From NCBI RefSeq assembly GCF_029714205.1, contig NZ_CP121648.1, positions 2,604,001 through 2,668,000 on the forward strand: DNA of 64,000 bases. The letters are read 5' to 3'. Below the pieces are notes generated by a model. It was not told the DNA's origin. It searched no databases and worked only from the letters and a program-made list of their open reading frames with translations. This DNA comes from Methylobacterium sp. CB376 (GTDB taxonomy: Bacteria > Pseudomonadota > Alphaproteobacteria > Rhizobiales > Beijerinckiaceae). Positions 9,482 through 16,712 of this stretch are shown here, one piece after another (positions within the stretch are counted from its first letter, which is position 1; each line of letters opens with the position of its first letter). A program made the position numbers and the translations under genes.

Positions 9482-9505
9482 GCGAGATTCCGGGCGAAAT
9501 CTCGC
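9482..9505 (+). terminator. Stem-loop after the acyl-CoA ligase
   Basis: GCGAGATT (9482-9489) pairs perfectly with AATCTCGC (9498-9505) across an 8-base loop, 18 bases after the ligase stop. A second small inverted pair, CCGAAG...CTTCGG, follows at about 9512-9533. No T-run is present, so an intrinsic terminator is only a suggestion. Confidence 0.35.
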
Positions 9506-9535
9506 ATCCGTCCGAAGCCTTCGCGGCCTTCGGAG

Positions 9536-9597
9536 GCTGGACGGGACTGGTTCGTTCGCAGCGTACGGGGCGTGCGATGCGGCCGTCCGGCGATCCA
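9536..9597 (-). repeat. Dispersed repeat, family 2 (copy 1)
   Basis: Read on the minus strand, this stretch matches 16516-16580 on the plus strand at about 80 percent by eye over roughly 60 bases. Shared blocks include GCCGGACGGC, TCGCACGCCC, GAACGAAC and CAGCCTC. Both copies are intergenic and they are in opposite orientation. It belongs to the 622-base gene-free block 9464-10085, which holds only repeats, hairpins and the ArsR operator. Confidence 0.5.
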
Positions 9598-9648
9598 CGC
9601 CCGTGCGGTTTCATGATCGATGCGCCAAGGCGGCGCCAAGTCATACGA

Positions 9649-9707
9649 AATCCGACGGATTGCTTCGCAATGCGGATTTCGGCTTCGCTCACGCGCCGCG
9701 CGGGCTT
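9649..9707 (+). repeat. Dispersed repeat, family 1 (copy 1)
   Basis: A stretch of about 59 bases running from AATCCGACGGATTGCTTCGC through ATGCGGATTTCGGCTTCG to CGCCGCGCGGGCTT. Near-identical sequence recurs at 59806-59867 (same strand), 38191-38256 and twice in 47652-47765 (opposite strand), with a partial copy at 30796-30826. It lies between the acyl-CoA ligase and the ArsR gene and is followed by two perfect hairpins. Confidence 0.75.
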
Positions 9708-9710
9708 GTC

Positions 9711-9783
9711 GGACGCTTTCCGGAAGCGATCTTCCGGAAAGCGTCCGATCCGGGATCCGGTTGGATCAACCGGATCCCGGATC
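9711..9783. repeat. Two adjacent perfect long hairpins
   Basis: GGACGCTTTCCGGAAG (9711-9726) pairs perfectly with 9731-9746 around a 4-base CGAT loop. Immediately after it, a 17-base arm (9747-9763, beginning GATCCGGGATCC) pairs perfectly with 9767-9783 around a 3-base loop. The second resembles the hairpin at 30824-30860 closely. They could terminate transcription in either direction or form structured RNA or cruciform DNA; no T-run follows. Confidence 0.7.
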
Positions 9784-9790
9784 ATACCAG

Positions 9791-9878
9791 CGGTCATGTC
9801 TCCTGAGCGCTGGTTCCGTTCTCGGATCGTCGCCAAGCCGTCTCGTCAAGCCGTCTCGCCAAGCCGTCTCGCCAAGCC
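9791..9878 (+). repeat. Dispersed repeat, family 3 (copy 1) followed by tandem 13-mers
   Basis: Bases 9791-9838 match the minus strand of 51818-51872 at roughly 75-80 percent by eye, sharing GGTCATGTC, GAGCG and CGTCGCCAAG. From 9832 the unit GCCAAGCCGTCTC repeats three times with one substitution, then a fourth, diverged unit follows. No coding potential was recognised. Confidence 0.5.
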
Positions 9879-10060
9879 TTTGGCCTGGTGCCGACCATCC
9901 GAGATGGTCGACGACCCGATGCGCGAGCATCCTGGGCGGCCGGCAACAGACGGGCGCGCCGGGACTCGACCGCGCGTCGACGTCTCATGCGAAGACGCCG
10001 CCCGGCGCCCCACCCCGACGGGAGGATGCCCGCGGGTGCCGGGAACCCGCTTGCCTTCTC

Positions 10061-10076
10061 ATAAGCCGCCACTTAT
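10061..10076. promoter_or_regulatory. Inverted repeat ATAAG-N6-CTTAT, probable ArsR-type operator
   Basis: ATAAG at 10061-10065 and CTTAT at 10072-10076 flank six bases, ending nine bases before the regulator's ATG. Short AT-rich inverted repeats directly upstream of the gene are the usual autoregulatory sites of ArsR proteins. No Shine-Dalgarno sequence is evident, so the transcript may be nearly leaderless. Confidence 0.45.
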
Positions 10077-10085
10077 ACGTTGCCC

Positions 10086-10397
10086 ATGACCGACGCAGAT
10101 CTCTTCCGTCTGCTCGCCGACCCGACGCGTCGGGCCCTGTTCGAGCGGCTCTCGGCCGCCGAGATGACGGTGTCCGACCTGAAGGCCGGGTTCACCATTT
10201 CCCAGCCCGCCATCTCGCAGCACCTCGCGGCGCTCAAGGGCGCCGGCCTCGTGCGCGAGCGGCGGGAGGGACGCTTCTCCTACTACCGGGCCGATCCGGC
10301 GGCCCTGACGCCGCTGGTGGAGTGGATCGACCGCTACCGCGCGTTCTGGCCCGAGCGCCTGGAGCGGCTCAAGGACGTCATCGCGAGGATGGATTGA
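10086..10397 (+). CDS. ArsR-family winged-helix regulator
   Basis: A 103-residue protein starting [22 protein letters not shown]. The recognition helix region [21 protein letters not shown] is classic for the ArsR subgroup paired with SRPBCC proteins, followed by the wing [14 protein letters not shown]. There is no cysteine-rich metal site, so it is probably not a metal sensor. ATG 10086 is preferred; an in-frame TTG two codons earlier is possible. Its stop overlaps the next start by one base (TGATG). It probably represses its own operon through the upstream inverted repeat. Confidence 0.88.
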   Translation: MTDADLFRLLADPTRRALFERLSAAEMTVSDLKAGFTISQPAISQHLAALKGAGLVRERREGRFSYYRADPAALTPLVEWIDRYRAFWPERLERLKDVIARMD

Positions 10398-10825
10398 TGG
10401 ATGCCACTCCCGACGAGGCCGCGCCGCAGGTGGTCGCGTCCTGCGACATCGCGGCGGCGCCGGCCCTGGTCTGGCGCGCGCTCACCGTGCCGGAGATCGT
10501 GGCCGAGTGGCTGGGGCCGGTTTCGCCGGCCGCTGGCGACGCGCTGCGGCTCGACCTGCCGGCCGCCGAGGGCGGCCCGGTCGCCTGCGAGATGCTGGAG
10601 GCGGTGCCGCACGAGCGGCTCTCCTACCGCTGGCGCGACGCCTTCGGCGACTCGGTCGTGACCTTCGATCTCACGCCCGGGCCGGATGGCGGGACGCATC
10701 TGCGCGTCGTGCACCGGCCCGTCGCCGCCCGCCGGGCCGCCCCCGCCCGCCCGCTCGCCCTGATGCGGCCGGCGGCCCGCCCGCGGGCCCGGACGGCGCC
10801 GCGGCTCCTCCGCCGCGCCGCCTGA
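10397..10825 (+). CDS. SRPBCC (AHSA1/START-like) domain protein
   Basis: The 142-residue protein opens with [21 protein letters not shown] and has [12 protein letters not shown] and [21 protein letters not shown], the usual AHSA1-like hydrophobic-pocket fold. ArsR-SRPBCC pairs are common in bacteria and their ligands are mostly unknown. After about residue 112 the sequence becomes an Arg/Pro/Ala-rich tail rather than the usual C-terminal helix, which suggests a changed or frameshifted end. It is translationally coupled to the regulator by a TGATG overlap. Confidence 0.75.
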   Translation: MDATPDEAAPQVVASCDIAAAPALVWRALTVPEIVAEWLGPVSPAAGDALRLDLPAAEGGPVACEMLEAVPHERLSYRWRDAFGDSVVTFDLTPGPDGGTHLRVVHRPVAARRAAPARPLALMRPAARPRARTAPRLLRRAA

Positions 10826-10983
10826 AGCGGGCTCGCCGCGATCGGTTCGGACGCCGTCCCGGCAACCTGATCGCGCGGCGATCGGCCGAAGACCGATCAA
10901 TCTTCCCCACATTGCCCGCCCGGCTCGCTCGCCGGCGCCGTCGCGCCGGACCGACGCGTCGCGCCTTCCTGCCGGAGAGAGAC

Positions 10984-11619
10984 GTGCCAGACCTTGTCAC
11001 CCGCTACGCCAGCCTCGTGCCGATGGTTGTCGAGCAATCGAGCCGCGGCGAACGTGCCTTCGACATCTACTCGCGGCTGCTGCGCGAGCGCATCGTCTTC
11101 TTCACCGGCGCGGTCGACGATCAGACGGCATCGCTGACGGTGGCGCAGCTGCTGTTCCTGGAGGCCGAGAATCCCAAGAAGGAGATTTCCCTCTACATCA
11201 ATTCGCCGGGCGGCGTGGTCACGTCGGGCTTGGCGATCTACGACACGATGCAGTTCATCCGTTGCCCCGTCTCGACGCTCTGCGTCGGGCAAGCGGCCTC
11301 GATGGGCTCCCTGCTGCTCGCCGCCGGGGCTCCCGGCCAGCGCTTCGCCACGGCGAATGCCCGCATCATGGTCCATCAGCCGATCGGCGGGTTCCAGGGC
11401 CAGGCGACGGACATCATGATCCATGCCCGCGAGACCGAGGCCATCAAGCGGCGCATGACCGAGATCTACGCGCGGCACACGGGCCAGGATTACGCCACGG
11501 TGGAGCGGGCGCTGGAGCGCGACACCTTCCTCGACCCGGAGGCGGCCCGCGCCTTCGGGCTGATCGACGGCGTGCTCACGGGGCGCCCCGAGATCGCCGC
11601 GGATCCGTCCGGGAGGTGA
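10984..11619 (+). CDS. clpP: ATP-dependent Clp protease proteolytic subunit
   Basis: A 211-residue ClpP. The start is GTG 10984 behind a GGAGAG site, giving [20 protein letters not shown]. The catalytic triad is visible: Ser106 in [10 protein letters not shown], His131 in [11 protein letters not shown] and Asp180 in [11 protein letters not shown]. The [14 protein letters not shown] and NSPGGVV segments are standard. No clpX, tig or lon lies next to it, so this is probably an additional ClpP paralogue rather than the housekeeping copy. It is a cytoplasmic serine peptidase working with a Clp ATPase. Confidence 0.93.
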   Translation: MPDLVTRYASLVPMVVEQSSRGERAFDIYSRLLRERIVFFTGAVDDQTASLTVAQLLFLEAENPKKEISLYINSPGGVVTSGLAIYDTMQFIRCPVSTLCVGQAASMGSLLLAAGAPGQRFATANARIMVHQPIGGFQGQATDIMIHARETEAIKRRMTEIYARHTGQDYATVERALERDTFLDPEAARAFGLIDGVLTGRPEIAADPSGR

Positions 11620-11655
11620 CGTCGGCGGCGCGGCGCCGCGCGCCGGCCGCCCCGC

Positions 11656-12687
11656 TCACACCAGCCCCGGATCGAGCCGCCGCGGCGCGGCGAGCCAGGC
11701 CGGCACCGGCAAGCCGCGCTCGGTCAGGAAGGCCGGGTTGAACAGCTTCGAGGCGTAGCGGGTGCCGGAATCGCACAGGATCGTCACGATCGTGTGGCCG
11801 GGGCCGAGGTCCCGCGCCAGCCGGATCGCCCCCGCCACGTTGATCCCCGACGAGCCGCCCAGGCACAGACCCTCCTCGGCCAGGAGGCCGAACACGATCG
11901 GCAGCGCCTCCGCGTCCGGGATCTCGTAGGCGACGTCCGGCACGAAGCCCTGGAGGTTGCCGGTGACGCGGCCCTGGCCGATGCCCTCGGTGATCGAGGT
12001 GCCCTCGGCCTTGAGGGTCCCGGTCGCGTAGTGGCGGTAGAGCGCCGAGCCCTGCGGGTCGGCGAGTCCGATCCGCACGGCGGGGTTGCGGGCGCGCAGC
12101 GCCTCGGCGGTGCCCGCCAGCGTGCCGCCGGTGCCCGCCGCGCAGATGAAGCCGTCGACCCGCCCGTCCGTCGCCTCCCAGATCTCCGGGCCGGTCATCG
12201 CCGCGTGGGCGGCGCGGTTGGCCGTGTTGTCGAACTGGTCGGCGAAGAAGGCCCCCGCCGGCTCGGTGGCGCTCAGGCGCGCGGCGAGGCGGCCGGCCAC
12301 TTTCACGTAGTTGTTCGGGTTGGCGAAGGGCACCGCCGGCACCTCCACCAGCGTCGCGCCCGCGAGCCGCAGCGCGTCCTTCTTCTCGATCGATTGCGTC
12401 TCCGGGATCACGATCACGGTGCGGTAGCCGCGGGCATTGCCCACCATGGCGAGCCCGATGCCGGTATTGCCCGCCGTGCCCTCGACGATCGTCCCCCCCG
12501 GCCGGATCAGGCCGGCGCGCTCGGCCGCCTCCACCATGAACAGGGCCGCCCGGTCCTTCACCGACTGGCCGGGATTCATGAACTCGGCCTTGCCCAGGAT
12601 CGTGCAGCCGGTCTCCGCCGAGGCGCGGCGCAGGTGGATCAGCGGCGTGGCGCCGATGGCGGCCAGGACGTCGGGTTTGGGCGGCAT
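11656..12687 (-). CDS. cysK: Cysteine synthase (O-acetylserine sulfhydrylase)
   Basis: A 343-residue PLP enzyme starting MPPKPDVLAAIGATPLIHL. The PLP lysine is Lys44 in NPGQSVKDRAA; the substrate loop IVEGTAGNTGIGLAM and the phosphate-binding GTGGTLAGTAEALR are present. Length and the C-terminal FNPAFLTERGLPVP extension fit the cysteine synthase A group common in Alphaproteobacteria. It makes cysteine from O-acetylserine and sulfide in the cytoplasm. It is divergent from the indolepyruvate oxidoreductase and shares an intergenic region that contains a perfect palindrome. Confidence 0.9.
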   Translation of the reverse strand: MPPKPDVLAAIGATPLIHLRRASAETGCTILGKAEFMNPGQSVKDRAALFMVEAAERAGLIRPGGTIVEGTAGNTGIGLAMVGNARGYRTVIVIPETQSIEKKDALRLAGATLVEVPAVPFANPNNYVKVAGRLAARLSATEPAGAFFADQFDNTANRAAHAAMTGPEIWEATDGRVDGFICAAGTGGTLAGTAEALRARNPAVRIGLADPQGSALYRHYATGTLKAEGTSITEGIGQGRVTGNLQGFVPDVAYEIPDAEALPIVFGLLAEEGLCLGGSSGINVAGAIRLARDLGPGHTIVTILCDSGTRYASKLFNPAFLTERGLPVPAWLAAPRRLDPGLV

Positions 12688-12825
12688 GGCGGGTCTCGCG
12701 GCGGGCTCGCGGGCAGGGACGGTTCCGTCTGATGCCGGCAATCGCGCCGGGCGGCAAGGCGCCGGCCGCACCGCGTCTTCCCGCGGGACGCCGGCGCGAT
12801 GCGCATTGACCCCCGTACCAAAGAA

Positions 12826-12842
12826 TGTCAGCATTGCTGACA
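12826..12842. promoter_or_regulatory. Perfect 17-bp palindrome, probable operator
   Basis: TGTCAGCA-T-TGCTGACA is a perfect inverted repeat in the intergenic region between cysK (start 12687, minus) and the indolepyruvate oxidoreductase (start 12916, plus). A CATAAT hexamer overlaps its right end and could be a -10 box for the rightward gene. The position and symmetry point to a dimeric regulator (MarR, GntR or similar). The regulator is not identified. Confidence 0.6.
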
Positions 12843-12915
12843 TAATCGGGTGATGAGGCAGGCCCGGCCGAACCGGACCGCCGACGCCTGCGGGGAGAGT
12901 TCTGGAGGTTTCCCG

Positions 12916-15900
12916 ATGGGCAGCCACTCGGCGGTCGCGTCCCTTCGACCCGTCAGCCTCGACGACAAGTACGACCTCTCCCGCGAGCAGGTTTTCGTCA
13001 CCGGCACCCAGGCGGTGATCCGGATGCTGCTGATGCAGCAGGCCCGGGACCGGGCCGCCGGACTGAACACCGCGGGGTTCGTGTCGGGCTACCGGGGCTC
13101 GCCGATCGCCGGGCTCGACCAGAACCTGTTCAAGGCGCGCCCCGTCCTGGAGAAGGCGAACATCGTCTTCCAGCCCGGCCTCAACGAGGAACTCGCCGCC
13201 ACCGCCATCTGGGGCGCGCAGCAGGCGGAGATGCGGGGCGAGGGGCGCTACGACGGCGTCTTCGGCCTCTGGTACGGCAAGGGGCCCGGGGTCGACCGCT
13301 CGGGCGACGTCTTCCGCCACGCCAACATGGCCGGCACCTCGCGCCACGGCGGCGTGCTGGCGCTGATGGGCGACGACCACACGGCGGAATCCTCCACGGT
13401 CGCCCACCAGTCCGAATTCCACTTCGTCGACGTGATGATGCCGATCCTGAACCCGGCCGGGGTGCAGGAGATCCTCGATTACGGCCTCTACGGCTACGCC
13501 ATGAGCCGCTATTGCGGCGCCTGGATCGCCTTCAAGTGCGTGAAGGAGAACATCGAATCGACCGCCAGCGTCGATGCGCGCCTCGACCGGGTGAAGATCG
13601 TGCTCCCGGACGATTTCCTGATGCCGCCGGGCGGCCTCAACATCCGCACGCCGGACGGGATCCTCGACCAGGAGGCCCGGCTCCAGGACTTCAAGCGCGA
13701 CGCGATGCTGGCCTTCGTGCGGGCCAACAACCTCAACCGCATCGTCCTGTCGGGCGGGCGCCGGCCGAAGCTCGGCGTGATCACGGTGGGCAAGTCCTAC
13801 CTCGACGTGCGCCAAGCCCTCGACGATCTCGGCCTCGACGAGGTCGCGGCGAACGACATGGGGCTTCGCCTCTACAAGGTCGCCTGCCCCTGGCCGCTGT
13901 CGCAGCGCGAACTCCTCGCCTTCGCGGACGGGCTCGACCTGATCATGGTGGTCGAGGAGAAGCGCTCCCTGATCGAGGTGCAGGTCCGCGAGGAGCTCTA
14001 CGGCACCGCCAACCAGCCGATCTGCGTCGGCAAGAAGGACGAGCAGGGACGCTGGCTGTTCCCCGTGAAGGGCGCGCTCGATCCGAACGACATCGCGGTC
14101 GCGCTCGGCGAGCGCCTGCTGCGCTACCACCGCAACGACGCGCTCGCGGCCCGGGTCGCGAGCCTGCGCCAGGCCCAGGAAGTGCTGGCCGCGACCACCG
14201 ACGTGGCGACCCGCACGCCGCATTTCTGCGCCGGCTGCCCGCACAACACCTCGACCCGGGTGCCGGAGGGCGCGCGCGCCTATGCGGGGATCGGCTGCCA
14301 CTACATGGTCCAGTGGATGGACCGCGCCACCGACGGCTTCACCCAGATGGGCGGGGAGGGCGCCAACTGGATCGGCGAATCCGCCTTCTCGACGCGCCGC
14401 CACGTCTTCCAGAATCTCGGCGACGGCACCTACAACCATTCCGGGTCGCTGGCCCTGCGCTGGGCCGTCGATACCGGCACCACCATGACCTACAAGATCC
14501 TGTTCAACGACGCGGTCGCCATGACCGGCGGCCAGCCCCACGAGGGCGGGCTCACCGTGGACAGGATCGCCGCGCAGGTGCGGGCGGAGGGCGTCGGGCG
14601 CATCGCCCTGGTGACCGATGAGCCGGACAAGTACCCGGCCGGGATGCGCTGGCCGGACGGCCTGACCATCCATCACCGGGACGACCTCGACGCGGTGCAG
14701 CGCGACCTCGCGACGGTGCCGGGCGTGTCGGTGCTGATCTACGACCAGACCTGCGCCTCCGAGAAGCGGCGGCGGCGCAAGCGCGGCCGGTTCCCCGATC
14801 CCGACAAGCGGGTGATCATCAACGACCTCGTCTGCGAGGGCTGCGGCGACTGCTCGGTGCAGTCGAACTGCGTGGCGGTGCAGCCGCTGGAGACCGAGTT
14901 CGGCCGCAAGCGCCGCATCGACCAGTCGAGCTGCAACAAGGATTTCTCCTGCCTCAACGGCTTCTGCCCGTCCTTCGTGACCGTGCACGGGGCGAAGCCG
15001 CGCAGCGGCCCGCCGGTGGCCCTGGCGGGATCGCCGGACGCGGACCTGCCCGAGCCGGCGCTGCCCGCGATCGACGGCACCTACAACATCATCGTCACGG
15101 GCGTCGGCGGGACCGGGGTGGTGACGGTGGGGGCGATCCTCGGCATGGCGGCCCATCTGGAGGGCAAGGGCCTCGGCATGATCGACATGGCGGGCCTCGC
15201 CCAGAAGGGCGGGGCGGTGTTCAGCCACGTCCGCCTCGCGCGCCACCAGGACGACATCCACGCGATCCGGGTGACGGCGGGGGCCGCCGACCTGATCCTC
15301 GGCTGCGACCTCGTGGTGACCGGCACCCGCAAGGTGCTGGCGGCGGTGCGGCCCGGGCGCACCCACGTGGTGGTCAACACGGCCGAGATCATGCCGGGCG
15401 ACTTCACCCGCAAGCCCGATTTCTCGCTCCCGGCCGAGCGCATCAAGCGGGTGATCCGCGACAAGGCCGGGCCGAGCCACGCGGACCTCACCGACGCGAC
15501 CGGGCTGGCGCTCGCGGCGCTCGGCAACGCGCTCGCCGCCAACATGTTCATGCTCGGCTACGCGTGGCAGCGCGGGCGCATCCCGCTGTCGCGTGAGGCG
15601 ATATTGCGGGCGATCGAGCTCAACCGCGAGGCGGTGCCGATGAACCTCGCGGCCTTCGCCTGGGGGCGGCGGGCGGCCGCGGACCCGGCCGCCCTCGCCG
15701 CGCTCGCGACCGCCCCGGAGGCGGATCTCCCGGACGACCTCGACACGCTGATCGCCCGGCGCGTCGCCTTCCTGACCGCCTATCAGAGCCGCGCTTACGC
15801 CCGGCGCTACGCCCGCACCGTGGCGTCCGTGCGCGAGCGCGAGGCCGCGGTGCATCCGGGCGGCACCCCGCTCTCCGAGGCGGTGGCCCGCTCGCTGTTC

Positions 15901-16401
15901 AAGCTGATGGCCTACAAGGACGAGTACGAGGTCGCCCGCCTCTACACGGACGGCCATTTCGAGGCGCAGGTGCGGAGCGCCTTCGAGGGCGAGTCCCTGC
16001 GCTACGAGTTCCACCTCGCGCCGCCGCTCCTCGCCCGCACCGACCCGCGCACCGGCCGGCCGCGCAAGATGAGCTTCGGCCCCTGGATGATGCGGGCCTT
16101 CCGGGTGCTCGCCCGGATGCGGCGCCTGCGCGGCACGCCCCTCGACCCGTTCGGCTACACGCGCGAGCGCCGCGAGGAGCGGCGGCTGGTCACCGCGTTC
16201 GAAACCCTGATCGCCGAGATCCTGCGCGGCCTGACGCCGGCGAACCACGCGGTCGCGGTCGGCCTCGCCAACCTGCCCCAGAGCATCCGCGGCTTCGGGC
16301 CGGTCAAGGCGAAGAACCTCGCCAAGGCCCGGGAGGAGGAGGCGGCGCTGCTGGCGCGGTTCCGGGCGCCCGAGGTGCCGCTCGCGACGGCGGCGGAGTG
16401 A
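12916..16401 (+). CDS. Indolepyruvate ferredoxin oxidoreductase family protein (fused IorA-IorB type)
   Basis: An 1161-residue fused 2-oxoacid:acceptor oxidoreductase; ATG 12916 follows GGAGG. Domain order: N-terminal pyrimidine-binding domain (FVSGYRGSPIAGLDQ), TPP-binding domain with GDGTYNHSGS near residue 500, a cysteine cluster CEGCGDCSVQSNC near residue 640 with further cysteines for iron-sulfur clusters, the gamma-type domain starting VTGVGGTGVVTVGAIL near 727, and a C-terminal DUF6537-like region. It oxidatively decarboxylates aryl-pyruvates from aromatic amino-acid transamination (indolepyruvate, phenylpyruvate) to aryl-acetyl-CoA. No partner gene adjoins it. Confidence 0.9.
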   Translation: MGSHSAVASLRPVSLDDKYDLSREQVFVTGTQAVIRMLLMQQARDRAAGLNTAGFVSGYRGSPIAGLDQNLFKARPVLEKANIVFQPGLNEELAATAIWGAQQAEMRGEGRYDGVFGLWYGKGPGVDRSGDVFRHANMAGTSRHGGVLALMGDDHTAESSTVAHQSEFHFVDVMMPILNPAGVQEILDYGLYGYAMSRYCGAWIAFKCVKENIESTASVDARLDRVKIVLPDDFLMPPGGLNIRTPDGILDQEARLQDFKRDAMLAFVRANNLNRIVLSGGRRPKLGVITVGKSYLDVRQALDDLGLDEVAANDMGLRLYKVACPWPLSQRELLAFADGLDLIMVVEEKRSLIEVQVREELYGTANQPICVGKKDEQGRWLFPVKGALDPNDIAVALGERLLRYHRNDALAARVASLRQAQEVLAATTDVATRTPHFCAGCPHNTSTRVPEGARAYAGIGCHYMVQWMDRATDGFTQMGGEGANWIGESAFSTRRHVFQNLGDGTYNHSGSLALRWAVDTGTTMTYKILFNDAVAMTGGQPHEGGLTVDRIAAQVRAEGVGRIALVTDEPDKYPAGMRWPDGLTIHHRDDLDAVQRDLATVPGVSVLIYDQTCASEKRRRRKRGRFPDPDKRVIINDLVCEGCGDCSVQSNCVAVQPLETEFGRKRRIDQSSCNKDFSCLNGFCPSFVTVHGAKPRSGPPVALAGSPDADLPEPALPAIDGTYNIIVTGVGGTGVVTVGAILGMAAHLEGKGLGMIDMAGLAQKGGAVFSHVRLARHQDDIHAIRVTAGAADLILGCDLVVTGTRKVLAAVRPGRTHVVVNTAEIMPGDFTRKPDFSLPAERIKRVIRDKAGPSHADLTDATGLALAALGNALAANMFMLGYAWQRGRIPLSREAILRAIELNREAVPMNLAAFAWGRRAAADPAALAALATAPEADLPDDLDTLIARRVAFLTAYQSRAYARRYARTVASVREREAAVHPGGTPLSEAVARSLFKLMAYKDEYEVARLYTDGHFEAQVRSAFEGESLRYEFHLAPPLLARTDPRTGRPRKMSFGPWMMRAFRVLARMRRLRGTPLDPFGYTRERREERRLVTAFETLIAEILRGLTPANHAVAVGLANLPQSIRGFGPVKAKNLAKAREEEAALLARFRAPEVPLATAAE

Positions 16402-16472
16402 GCGGGTGACGCTCTCTCAATGTCCGACGTGCCGGCCTGACTTGGCGTTGTCGTGAAGCACAGACTATGACA

Positions 16473-16516
16473 CCGCACAGGTGTGGATGCCACACCTGTG
16501 CGGCACACCTGTGCGG
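16473..16516. repeat. Perfect 14-bp hairpin plus third half-copy
   Basis: CCGCACAGGTGTGG (16473-16486) pairs perfectly with CCACACCTGTGCGG (16490-16503) around ATG. CACACCTGTGCGG then recurs directly at 16504-16516. It lies 72 bases after the oxidoreductase stop, in the 311-base gap before the decarboxylase. It may be a terminator, although no T-run follows; the third half-copy is unusual and allows alternative pairing. Confidence 0.6.
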
Positions 16517-16580
16517 ATGGATTGCCGGACGGCAGCGTCGCACGCCCTGCACGACGGGAACGAACGCGTCCTGTTCAGCC
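16516..16580 (+). repeat. Dispersed repeat, family 2 (copy 2)
   Basis: Inverted relative to the copy at 9536-9597, with about 80 percent identity by eye. It sits between the indolepyruvate oxidoreductase and the decarboxylase. The rest of the 16402-16712 gap holds the hairpin and no recognisable gene. Confidence 0.5.
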
Positions 16581-16712
16581 TCTGAGCCCGACAGGGCTGC
16601 GGCGTGAGGGCCGCCCGCGAGCGGCGCCGCGCGACGGGCCCGACTCCCGTCATCCGACCGTCACGCGCGCGCCCGAAAGCTCTGGCCGCCCTTCCTCCGG
16701 AGCCCTCGGCCC

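Noticed and set aside
11656..16248. A 1530-codon open frame on the minus strand covering the indolepyruvate oxidoreductase
   Set aside because: It is the antisense shadow of the oxidoreductase; only its last 343 codons (cysK) show a real protein family.
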